From: an uncultured Bacilli bacterium
GTDB taxonomy: Bacteria > Bacillota_I > Bacilli_A > RF39 > UBA660
Length of the DNA stretch: 64,000 bases
NCBI GenBank assembly: GCA_934101225.1
Contig: CAKOQK010000001.1
Location: 62,001 to 126,000, forward strand
Direction: 5' to 3'
The stretch's first letter is position 1. Each line of letters starts with the position of its first letter. Below are positions 1-7,239 of the stretch, piece after piece. The notes under the pieces are model-generated. The model was not told where the DNA came from. It did no database searches and was given only the letters and a program-made list of their open reading frames with translations. The position numbers and the translations under genes are program-made.

Positions 1-586
1 TAGCATAATTATCAATAATTATTATTTCATTTTTTGCTTTATTTAAGATATCTATAAGGATTGAATAAGCATCATATATTTGACCTTCAAAAAATATTTT
101 CTTTATTTTTTGTTCTTTAAATGAATCTAAGGTATTTTCAAGTAATTGAATTCTATTTTCGTGATTTAACAATAATTCATTAGTGTTAAAATTATTAGCA
201 AAATATCTTCTCATTTTAACAAAAGCATCAATGATTTGGATATTTACTTTAACAGCTATATCACTTTTAAGTAAACCTGATAACATCATAATTCCTTGTT
301 CAGTTAGAACATATGGAAGATATTTGATATTATATCCTCTTAAATTATTACTTTTGTTTAAGGTTGCAAATTGTGACCTTAAAGATAATCTATTGATTTC
401 CTCATCCGTTAGTTGAAAGCAAAATGTACTTGGAAATCTATCTATATTTCGTTTAATTACCTGATTTAATCGCTTAGTTTCAATTTGATATAATGTAGCA
501 ACATCCGAAGATAACATTACCTGCACTCCTCTTACTTCAAAAATCATATTTTCTATTTGTTTATCTTTTATTATAATTTCATTCAT
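1..586 (-). CDS. ORF6N-domain (KilA-N-like) protein, 3' end cut by window edge
   Basis: 195 codons are visible; the C-terminus lies beyond the left edge. The start at 586 follows GAGGA (591-595). Residues about 5-110 match the ORF6N domain: 'MLSSDVATLYQIETKRLNQ', then 'RFPSTFCFQLT', then 'LRSQFAT' and 'YLPYVLTEQGIMMLSGLL'. ORF6N domains are DNA-binding-type domains common in phage and mobile accessory genes. After about residue 135 there is a short helical stretch and a conserved-looking tail ('FFEGQIYDAYSILIDIL', 'KNEIIIIDNYA') often seen in chromosomal ORF6N proteins. The coding sequence itself contains a 27-nt palindrome at 357-383 that resembles six copies just upstream. The molecular function is not known; a regulatory or defence role is inference. 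Confidence 0.88.
   Translation of the reverse strand, partial: MNEIIIKDKQIENMIFEVRGVQVMLSSDVATLYQIETKRLNQVIKRNIDRFPSTFCFQLTDEEINRLSLRSQFATLNKSNNLRGYNIKYLPYVLTEQGIMMLSGLLKSDIAVKVNIQIIDAFVKMRRYFANNFNTNELLLNHENRIQLLENTLDSFKEQKIKKIFFEGQIYDAYSILIDILNKAKNEIIIIDNYA
357..383. repeat. Palindrome inside the ORF6N coding sequence
   Basis: A 27-nt imperfect palindrome with arms TTTAAGGTTGCAA and TTGTGACCTTAAA lies in codons 68-77 of the ORF6N gene and encodes the segment L-R-S-Q-F-A-T-L. It has the same architecture and core (AAGGTC/T...GACCTT) as the six intergenic palindromes at 616-937. Confidence 0.85.
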
Positions 587-615
587 TAAATCCTCGTTTT
601 CTATTATAAATCATG

Positions 616-937
616 TTCAAGGTCACAAATTGTGACCTTGAAGAATATTTTTTAAGTATTTACACATGAGGTCGCAATTTGCGACCTCAAATTTAGAATC
701 ACATTCTTTTCTTGTTCAAGGTCGCAATTTGCGACCTTGAAGATTATTTACACTATTATATTAAACTTTTGGTATAATTTTTTCATCTTGAGATCACAAT
801 TTGTGACCTCAAGTTTGTACAATAAATATTAATTTTAGTATATTTCTTTTCTTTAAGATCACAGTTTATGACCTTAAAAGTTGAATAATCATACTTTATA
901 ATGATTTTTGTTTAAGGTCGCAATTTGCGACCTTAAA
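616..937. repeat. Array of six related palindromes between the XRE gene and the ORF6N gene
   Basis: Six near-perfect palindromes of 23-27 nt occur at 616-642, 667-689, 715-741, 787-813, 852-878 and 911-937. The core is GGTC(A/G)CAA-TTTG(C/T)GACC with flanks TTCAA/TTGAA, TTTAA/TTAAA or TGA/TCA; the copies at 787 and 852 carry mismatches. Start-to-start distances are 51, 48, 72, 65 and 59 nt, and the spacers are AT-rich and unrelated. Read on the minus strand, each copy has a frame that spells a variant of R-S-Q-(F/I)-(A/V)-T, which is the ORF6N motif encoded at 357-383. The array is 3' of the XRE gene and 5' of the ORF6N gene. No other gene is seen in 587-941. Confidence 0.9.
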
Positions 938-941
938 AATA

Positions 942-1199
942 TTATTTACATTTATATTTATCATTATCTATTTTTTCTATTTTTAAAGTATATCCTAGAG
1001 GTCCTAAAATTCTTAACACACTTTTAATATTTGGTGGATATATTCCTCTTTCAATTTTAGCAATTTTATCTCTTAAAACATGAGATTTATCAGCCATTTC
1101 TTGTTGAGTTAATCCTAACTCATGTCTTAAACAGACAAAATCAAAGTTAAAATCTTGATATAATATTTCTTCTAATTCAGATTCATAATTACTTTTCAC
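942..1199 (-). CDS. Small XRE-family helix-turn-helix regulator
   Basis: An 85-aa protein. Residues about 25-65 form an XRE/Cro-type HTH: 'LRHELGLTQQEMADKSHVLR' followed by 'KIAKIERG'. The C-terminus 'LRILGPLGYTLKIEKI' resembles the tail of antitoxin-like regulators of the HigA/HipB kind. The gene lies downstream of the ABC exporter terminator and upstream of the palindrome array and the ORF6N gene, all on the same strand. Its stop codon is 4 nt from the last palindrome (911-937). No toxin gene is recognisable next to it. It could regulate the ORF6N gene through the palindromes, but the sequence does not show this. Confidence 0.8.
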   Translation of the reverse strand: MKSNYESELEEILYQDFNFDFVCLRHELGLTQQEMADKSHVLRDKIAKIERGIYPPNIKSVLRILGPLGYTLKIEKIDNDKYKCK

Positions 1200-1265
1200 A
1201 CAATCACCACTTTAAGAATATCATCATTGTTCTATATATGCAACATATAATTATAATAACTTTAG

Positions 1266-1291
1266 AAAAAACTCTCCCTAAGGAAAGTTTT
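1266..1291 (-). terminator. Intrinsic terminator of the ABC exporter operon
   Basis: On the minus strand a 10-bp stem AAAACTTTCC/GGAGAGTTTT (one G-U pair) with loop TTAG runs into a run of T. It overlaps the stop codon of the permease gene at 1290-1292. Confidence 0.8.
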
Positions 1292-3878
1292 ATATATTTT
1301 CATTTCTAATAGTTTCAATCGTGTTTTGTTTATTAATTTTACTAATAGAATATTTCATTAATATACTTATTAATAATAATACAAATATACTAGAAATTAT
1401 AATTCCATTAAATGGTACTTCAAATTTTAAGCCTTCATTTTGACTTAATAATAAATATATAACATAAGATATGGCTAAACCAATAGGAATACCAAAGATA
1501 AGTGATTTAATACAAACAAAGATACTTTCTAATCTTATCATTCTATTAAATTCTTTAGTTGTCATACCAACAGATTTTAACATAGCAAACTCTGGTTTTC
1601 TTAATTCCATACTTGTTGTTATAGTGTTAAATATATTAGTAACACTTATTAAAGTAATAACTGTAATAAAACCATATAAGAATATACCAATTAGTAAAAT
1701 TAAATTTCGCATTATTCTAACATTTTCTTCTTTATTATCTACAGAATATCTTTCATCTTTTAGAATCTTATCGATATCTTCTTGTAACTTACTAGCATCA
1801 GTACTATCGAAATAAACATTGTAATATTGACTTCCACCGTTAATTTTATCGTAATATTCATCGCTTACTACAAAATAAACCTCTTCAGTATTCTTTTGAA
1901 GTCCAAATGGACGAACATCAGATATTGCACCAACAGATAAGTTAATATTTGTTTCATTTGGTTCGATGTATAAGTTCATGCTTACAATATCACCTTTATT
2001 ATATTTATATAATCTATCTTGTTTATTAACTATCTTATCACCTTTATTAACAGAATATTTAATTTCATCTACTAAAATACCTTTATCTTTAACATCATCA
2101 TAATTTAAATTTAAAGATTTAAGATATTTTTTATATGCTTCCTCTCCAATTGATACAATATAAATATTGTCATTAATATTTTCATGTTCAATATTATATT
2201 TAGGATTATTAAACGTTCCGTTTGTTGTTCTAATAATACTATAATTTTTAATATTATCTAATTTAACTGTTTGATTTATTTTATTAATAATATTTTTTTC
2301 TTCATTATTTTTAATATAATAATTAATGTTATATTCAGTAGCATTAACTTCTTGTTTAATTTCACTCATAAAAGCATTCATAAAGTAAGTTAAAGCAATA
2401 AATACCAAAACTGAAATGGTTAAAGATACAATAGTTGTACGATAACTCTTTTTATTTCTTTTAATATTTTTATAAGATATTTCTCCACCTACTCCAAATA
2501 TTTTATTAATTAATTTAGGTACTTTTAATTTTTTACTATTTAACTTTAAATTAGCGCTATTTCTAATTGAATCAATGGGACTTATTTTAGATGCTTTTCT
2601 AGCACTTTTAAGAGCAGATAAATAAATTGTTATAATACCTAATATGATTGCAACTATATATGATATTATAGAATATGATAATACCATATTAATTCCACCA
2701 GTTAACAAATCATTAAGTAAAATATTACAAATAATTATTAAAATATATGATGCAATAAATCCAAGTAATAAACCTAAAGGAATACCAATTAAACCTAAGA
2801 TAGTTGCCTCATAAAAGACATTATTTTTAATTTGTTTCTTAGTTGCTCCAATACTTCTAAGCATTCCATATTGTTTAATTTTTTCAGTTATTGAAATATC
2901 AAAACTATTTTTAATACAAAATACGGAAGTAAACACTATAATAATGCAGACAATTATTACAACATAACCTAAATTACCAATACCACTATTACTAATAGGA
3001 TCATTTTCTAATGCAATCAAATAACTATTAATATCAGTTGCATACCTTGCTTTATCAAGTTCTTCACGAGCATTAATTAACTCTTCATCGCTATCAAAAC
3101 TACCATAACAAAATTTATCAAGAACCTCTGCATTAACACCAATAATATCAGCAGTAACTTTTATATGATTTTTACTACCAATTTTATTATATTTAGCATA
3201 AACATTCACATTTCCAGTAAAATTATTATCATCAAGATAGGTTATAAATGTATAACCAGGGGCAATATAAGGCTCTATATTAGTTGCTGATCTTTCATAA
3301 ACTCCAACTATTTTATACGTCTTTTGTTTAGTATTAATAATCTTTTCATTATCAGCATCATAACCAACATATTGATTTAATTTATGAGTATCAGATACCC
3401 TTTCACCAACTTCTAGAGTAATTTCTTTGTTATTTTCAATATCCATTCTTCCATTTGTTTTTAAATGAGTGGGTATTATAATTTCATCTTCAGTTTGTGG
3501 TAAACGACCACTTTTTAACCTAATTGATAAATTTTCTAAAGCACCTTTATTAAATCCCATAACATAGGCATATGGTTTACCACTGTTTTTAGAATCTTTT
3601 AATGGAGCATATCCTATTTCTTTAGTTAAATAAACGTCTTCAACACCATTATTATTCTTTATGTTTTTAACATCATCACTTGGAACATCCATAAATTCAA
3701 CATGGAAATCACCTTTAATATATTTTTCATAAATTACTAAAGATTTTAATCCACTAGCATACATAGTTGCAACTGCAGTTACTAACGCCACGGATAACAT
3801 AATTCCAATAATAGTTACAATGGTTCTTTTTTTATTTAATTTTAAATTTTTAATAGTTAATTTTTTTAGTAAGTTCAT
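1290..3878 (-). CDS. ABC transporter permease with two FtsX-type domains
   Basis: An 862-aa membrane protein. It has an N-terminal TM at about residues 20-40, a large extracellular domain, three TM segments near 300-430 within a FtsX-type fold ('SVFCIKNSFDISITEKIKQY', 'GMLRSIGATKKQIKNNV'), a second TM near 485, a second extracellular domain and a final three-TM FtsX unit ending with 'FAMLKSVGMTTKEFNRMI'. This duplicated MacB/FtsX layout is typical of permeases paired with LolD/SalX-type ATPases that export or resist peptides, or move lipids or lipoproteins. The ATPase gene lies immediately upstream (2 nt apart). Substrate unknown. Confidence 0.9.
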   Translation of the reverse strand: MNLLKKLTIKNLKLNKKRTIVTIIGIMLSVALVTAVATMYASGLKSLVIYEKYIKGDFHVEFMDVPSDDVKNIKNNNGVEDVYLTKEIGYAPLKDSKNSGKPYAYVMGFNKGALENLSIRLKSGRLPQTEDEIIIPTHLKTNGRMDIENNKEITLEVGERVSDTHKLNQYVGYDADNEKIINTKQKTYKIVGVYERSATNIEPYIAPGYTFITYLDDNNFTGNVNVYAKYNKIGSKNHIKVTADIIGVNAEVLDKFCYGSFDSDEELINAREELDKARYATDINSYLIALENDPISNSGIGNLGYVVIIVCIIIVFTSVFCIKNSFDISITEKIKQYGMLRSIGATKKQIKNNVFYEATILGLIGIPLGLLLGFIASYILIIICNILLNDLLTGGINMVLSYSIISYIVAIILGIITIYLSALKSARKASKISPIDSIRNSANLKLNSKKLKVPKLINKIFGVGGEISYKNIKRNKKSYRTTIVSLTISVLVFIALTYFMNAFMSEIKQEVNATEYNINYYIKNNEEKNIINKINQTVKLDNIKNYSIIRTTNGTFNNPKYNIEHENINDNIYIVSIGEEAYKKYLKSLNLNYDDVKDKGILVDEIKYSVNKGDKIVNKQDRLYKYNKGDIVSMNLYIEPNETNINLSVGAISDVRPFGLQKNTEEVYFVVSDEYYDKINGGSQYYNVYFDSTDASKLQEDIDKILKDERYSVDNKEENVRIMRNLILLIGIFLYGFITVITLISVTNIFNTITTSMELRKPEFAMLKSVGMTTKEFNRMIRLESIFVCIKSLIFGIPIGLAISYVIYLLLSQNEGLKFEVPFNGIIISSIFVLLLISILMKYSISKINKQNTIETIRNENI

Positions 3879-3880
3879 AG

Positions 3881-4549
3881 TTATTCACCTACTATTTTTC
3901 CATCTTCTATTTTAATAATTCGATCAGCAACAGCAGCTATTTCCATGTTATGAGTAATCATTATAATTGTTTGTTTTAACTCTTTATTTGTTTTCTTAAG
4001 AAGTGCTACTATTTCATCACTTGCTTTTGAATCTAAATTTCCCGTTGGTTCATCTGCTAAAATTATACTTGGATTTGTAATTAATGCCCTACCTATACTT
4101 GTTCTTTGTTGTTGCCCACCTGATAACTCATTTGGTAAATGATTTTTTCTTGATTCTAAACCCAAAAGTTTAATCATATCATTAAGCTTAGTTTTATCAG
4201 GTGTTCTTCCATCTAACGCAAGTGGTAATGTAATATTTTCTTCAACATTAAGTATTGGAATTAAATTATAAAACTGATATATTAACCCCACTTGTCTTCT
4301 TCTAAAAATAGCTAGTTTATCATCATCAAATTTATAAATATCTTGTCCATTAACATAAACTTTACCACTTGTTGGTCTATCTACTCCACCAATTAAATGT
4401 AAAAGAGTTGACTTACCACTACCTGATGCTCCTACAATAGCAACAAATTCTCCTTTTTCAACACTAAAAGATACATGATCAAGAGCAACAACTTTAGTGC
4501 TATCTTTACCATATACTTTAGTTAAATTTTCAACTTTTAATATTTCCAT
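3881..4549 (-). CDS. ABC transporter ATP-binding protein, MacB/LolD/SalX type
   Basis: A 222-aa ATPase with Walker A 'GASGSGKST' near residue 40, Q-loop 'YQFYNLIP', signature 'LSGGQQQRTSIGRAL', Walker B 'IILADEPTGNLD' and the H-loop 'ITHN'. The length and the 'GNLDSKAS' motif are those of the family that partners FtsX-type permeases, and the permease follows 2 nt downstream. The pair forms a two-gene operon closed by the terminator at 1266-1291. No two-component system of the Bce type is adjacent, so regulation is not visible here. Confidence 0.95.
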   Translation of the reverse strand: MEILKVENLTKVYGKDSTKVVALDHVSFSVEKGEFVAIVGASGSGKSTLLHLIGGVDRPTSGKVYVNGQDIYKFDDDKLAIFRRRQVGLIYQFYNLIPILNVEENITLPLALDGRTPDKTKLNDMIKLLGLESRKNHLPNELSGGQQQRTSIGRALITNPSIILADEPTGNLDSKASDEIVALLKKTNKELKQTIIMITHNMEIAAVADRIIKIEDGKIVGE

Positions 4550-4705
4550 ATAATCTTCCTTTCAACAATTAAATTATATCATAAGTAAAGTTACAATTAA
4601 GTTACATTTTGTTATTTTAATTCACCTTATGTTAATAAAGTTGATTTAGTATAATTAATATGTGATCAAGTAGTTCTATTTTATAAATAATAAATGTAAT
4701 AAAAT

Positions 4706-5155
4706 TTATAAATCAAATTCAACACTAAAATACTTATATTCTCCATCATATATTCTTTTAATAATTCGGTATTTTCCACTTGTTAAATTACCATATGTTT
4801 TAGACCAGTCAATATTCATTTCAAGTTCATTATTATCATCAACTAAATATCCCATTTCATCAAATAAAACATCACCCCTTGGTTTTAATTCATACCAAAT
4901 ATGATCAATTCTTTTTTCTAATTTATAATATTCTTCATACGTATACTTAATTTTATTATCATCAGTAATAATAATTGTTGCACCACTTTTAGTTAAAGTA
5001 TTTTCTTTTACGTTCATAGTAACATTTTTTAGAGTATATTCGTTGTTATCTTTTATTAGAGTAACTTTGGCATTATTTAATGAATTTAAATAATAAATTA
5101 ATCCTCCAAATATTAATACAATTAAAATTATTTTAATTAAAAGTTCTTTATTCAT
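4706..5155 (-). CDS. Hypothetical membrane-anchored protein
   Basis: A 149-aa protein not recognised as a family member. Residues about 5-27 form one TM segment or uncleaved signal ('IILIVLIFGGLIYYL'); the remainder is predicted extracytoplasmic and rich in charged and aromatic residues, with a possible beta-rich C-terminus ('GKYRIIKRIYDGEYKYFSVE'). It stands alone between the ABC exporter operon and a gene on the opposite strand. An AGGAGATAC Shine-Dalgarno stretch precedes the start. Confidence 0.7.
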   Translation of the reverse strand: MNKELLIKIILIVLIFGGLIYYLNSLNNAKVTLIKDNNEYTLKNVTMNVKENTLTKSGATIIITDDNKIKYTYEEYYKLEKRIDHIWYELKPRGDVLFDEMGYLVDDNNELEMNIDWSKTYGNLTSGKYRIIKRIYDGEYKYFSVEFDL

Positions 5156-5256
5156 ATAGTATCTCCTTCTATTTATAGTTTAGCATATAAACTAAATATT
5201 GTCTTTAATAGATGAATATGTTATAGTAACTAAATATTTTGAAAGGAAAATTTTTT

Positions 5257-6144
5257 ATGAAAATAAAAGAATTGATTAGTATGTTTAAAAAAAATTTTTA
5301 CTTAAAATATATTACAGGTAATAAAGGTAAAGTAATAGAGACTGATAAAAAAATAATATGCTTTATAAATAAAAAGAAATTAATAAAGAAAGATATTTAT
5401 TGCCTAATTAGTTATCCATGTAAAAGGAAGATAAATAAACAAATATGTTATATTATAGAGAATCTTGAATTTAATAAAAATGTAACAATTATTATAAAAG
5501 ATAATTCTGAAATTATAATTAAAGACTCAATTTTTAATTTTGGATTAGATGTTAGAACTGAAGGAAAATGTACAATAGATAATTGTAATTTAAATATTTT
5601 TAATCCTGAAAATTATATAATAAATGTAAATGATTTAATTTTAAAAAATATGAATTATAATACAATAAATTTAAATTATGGTTATAATTTAACTATTTAT
5701 GCGAAAAAATCTTTAATATTAGAAAATACTGAAATATTTCAAGATAATAAAATTTATTTTCTAATTGACATCATAGCAAATAAAAAAATATTACTAATTA
5801 ATTCAGTGATAAAAGGAAAAATTATTTCTCTAAGTTCACCAAAATTTAACATGGACAACAAAAGTCGTATTTTATCAACTAATATAACCAAAATTTATTC
5901 AGATGATTTTGATAATCTAACAATTATTTCTCCAAGTATTATACTAAATGGAGAATTTATCAATAAAAAAACAGAATCTTTTATCCTTAGAAAAGTTAAA
6001 AATATTGATGAACAAAAGAAATTAGAATTAATTAATTGTTTAAAAAACATTAAAAATAAAATTGAATCATATAATCAAAATAGATTAAATGATTATCAAA
6101 AAGAATTAGAAAATAAACCTGTTAAAACTTTATTTAAAAAATAA
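5257..6144 (+). CDS. Hypothetical Asn/Ile-rich protein, possible beta-helix fold
   Basis: The start is set at 5257 because GAAAGGA (5241-5247) is the ribosome binding site; an in-frame TTG at 5239 lies before it. The 295-aa product has no recognised domain and no signal peptide. Residues about 80-230 show a repetitive alternation of short hydrophobic strands and Asn/Asp-rich turns ('CTIDNCNLNIFNP', 'LILKNMNYNTINLNYG', 'SLILENTEIF'), a pattern seen in right-handed parallel beta-helices. That fold is inference. The C-terminus is Lys/Asn-rich and helical. It is an isolated plus-strand gene among minus-strand neighbours. Confidence 0.7.
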   Translation: MKIKELISMFKKNFYLKYITGNKGKVIETDKKIICFINKKKLIKKDIYCLISYPCKRKINKQICYIIENLEFNKNVTIIIKDNSEIIIKDSIFNFGLDVRTEGKCTIDNCNLNIFNPENYIINVNDLILKNMNYNTINLNYGYNLTIYAKKSLILENTEIFQDNKIYFLIDIIANKKILLINSVIKGKIISLSSPKFNMDNKSRILSTNITKIYSDDFDNLTIISPSIILNGEFINKKTESFILRKVKNIDEQKKLELINCLKNIKNKIESYNQNRLNDYQKELENKPVKTLFKK

Positions 6145-6179
6145 AATAAGGATTTCTATAAAAATTAGATTTCTTCTTT

Positions 6180-6383
6180 TTATTTTATACAATAATATTC
6201 GGCTCCTTTTAGTTTTATTTGTAATATAGAGTATTCCATACAATCATATAATCCATAATACGCATTACCTTTCTTTATAGCAATAATTGGTATGTTAATT
6301 GTAAAAATACAAGTTAAATCTACAACAACTAGTAAGACAATAGAACTTATAATAATTAAAATAATTTTTAAATATTTATTCAT
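6180..6383 (-). CDS. Small hypothetical membrane or secreted protein
   Basis: A 67-aa protein with one hydrophobic segment (residues about 7-38) followed by a short polar tail with the pattern 'YYGLYDCMEYS' and a final 'YYC' motif. The two tail cysteines suggest a possible disulphide if the tail is outside the cell. It lies 9 nt after the DUF1003 gene and is probably cotranscribed with it. No family was recognised with certainty. Confidence 0.6.
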   Translation of the reverse strand: MNKYLKIILIIISSIVLLVVVDLTCIFTINIPIIAIKKGNAYYGLYDCMEYSILQIKLKGAEYYCIK

Positions 6384-6392
6384 TAAATTTTT

Positions 6393-6911
6393 TTAATCTT
6401 TTTTATTTTCTTCTCTATCCTCTAATAATTTTAATATTTTATTTTGATTTACAGTTAATCTACTTATTTCTCTATGTAATTCTTCTAAAATAAGTTCACT
6501 TTTTAAATCCGTTTTATAATCGTTAGAACTTCTTAATCGATCTTTTTTAGATTCTCTATTTTGACTCATCATAATTATTGGAGCTTGCAATGCAGCAATA
6601 CATGATAATAATAAATTAAGCAATATAAATGGATAGGGATCAGCATTTTCTAACACATAAATATTTAATATTATCCATAATATTAAGAAAATAACCATAC
6701 CAATTATAAAATTCCAGCTACCAGCAAGTTCTGTTATTTTATCTGCTACTTTATCTCCGAAAGTACGATTTATATCACTTTGTTTATCAGTATCTACGGC
6801 AATTGGTTCATCTATTAACATATTAATTAATTCTTCTTCATCATTACTTTCAAGATTCTTTTTTAATAACATTTCTACAATTTCTTTTTTTGTTTTACTT
6901 CTTTCAGCCAT
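6393..6911 (-). CDS. DUF1003 family membrane protein
   Basis: A 172-aa protein whose central part is a recognisable DUF1003 domain: 'FGDKVADKITELAGSWNF' leads into TM1 ('IIGMVIFLILWIILNIYVL'), a short polar turn 'ENADPYPFILLNLLLSCIAA' forms TM2, then 'LQAPIIMMSQNRESKKDRLR' and a helical C-terminus. The N-terminal 45 residues are acidic and cytoplasmic. The function of DUF1003 is not established. The gene is divergent from the GspE-type ATPase gene; a consensus promoter pointing at it lies at 7138-7165, about 220 nt upstream. Confidence 0.88.
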   Translation of the reverse strand: MAERSKTKKEIVEMLLKKNLESNDEEELINMLIDEPIAVDTDKQSDINRTFGDKVADKITELAGSWNFIIGMVIFLILWIILNIYVLENADPYPFILLNLLLSCIAALQAPIIMMSQNRESKKDRLRSSNDYKTDLKSELILEELHREISRLTVNQNKILKLLEDREENKKD

Positions 6912-7039
6912 TTTATAACACCTTCTAAAAAAATAATATCACTTATAAAATATAATGTAAATTATTTTGTTCTTTATTAGATAATATCATAAGCAAATTT
7001 ACATTAAGTAATGAAGATTTTGGATTATGTTATGCAAAA

Positions 7040-7114
7040 TCATACATTATTATATTTTTTTACATGTTTATCTTTCTTTATTATATTAAAAAATTTAATG
7101 AGTTTTTTATTCAT
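7040..7114 (-). CDS. Possible 24-residue peptide or spurious ORF
   Basis: An ATG at 7114 opens a 24-codon Lys/Asn/Ile-rich frame that ends with TGA at 7040-7042. It begins about 20 nt after the predicted start site of the consensus promoter at 7138-7165. The only Shine-Dalgarno-like sequence is weak (AGAAG). The composition is that expected by chance in such AT-rich DNA, so the transcript may instead be a small RNA or a long leader of the DUF1003 gene. Confidence 0.2.
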   Translation of the reverse strand: MNKKLIKFFNIIKKDKHVKKYNNV

Positions 7115-7137
7115 ATTTATGCTTCTATTCTTTATAA

Positions 7138-7165
7138 ATTATACCTCTAAGACTCCTCCTGTCAA
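7138..7165 (-). promoter_or_regulatory. Consensus sigma-A type promoter
   Basis: On the minus strand TTGACA (7160-7165), a 16-nt spacer and TATAAT (7138-7143) match the housekeeping consensus in every base. Its -35 box directly abuts the palindrome at 7165-7182. It reads toward the DUF1003 gene. Confidence 0.8.
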
Positions 7166-7182
7166 GAACAAACGTTTGTTCT
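7165..7182. promoter_or_regulatory. 18-bp perfect palindrome, probable operator
   Basis: The sequence AGAACAAACGTTTGTTCT is a perfect palindrome that touches the -35 box of the minus-strand promoter and lies upstream of the plus-strand GspE-type gene. It contains GAAC-N4-GTTT, which fits the Gram-positive LexA box pattern, but its long symmetric form also looks like a TetR-family operator. Which protein binds is unknown. Confidence 0.65.
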
Positions 7183-7239
7183 ATTGAACTATTGAAATAA
7201 AATTGTTAGAATTTAATATAGAATAGAAAGAGATTGGAT

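Larger units (their letters stand above)
6912..7239. other. Divergent intergenic region
   Basis: About 330 nt separate the DUF1003 gene and the GspE-type ATPase gene. It holds a consensus minus-strand promoter (7138-7165), an 18-bp perfect palindrome (7165-7182), a possible 24-codon minus-strand ORF (7040-7114) and otherwise AT-rich sequence in which no structured RNA or tRNA was recognised. Confidence 0.7.

Noticed and set aside
616..937. CRISPR array
   Set aside because: The repeats are self-complementary, differ in length and sequence, spacers vary from about 23 to 48 nt without uniform length, and no cas gene is near.
7165..7182. Confident LexA (SOS) box
   Set aside because: GAAC-N4-GTTT fits, but the 18-bp symmetric form also suits TetR-family operators and the neighbouring genes are not SOS genes, so only a generic operator is claimed.
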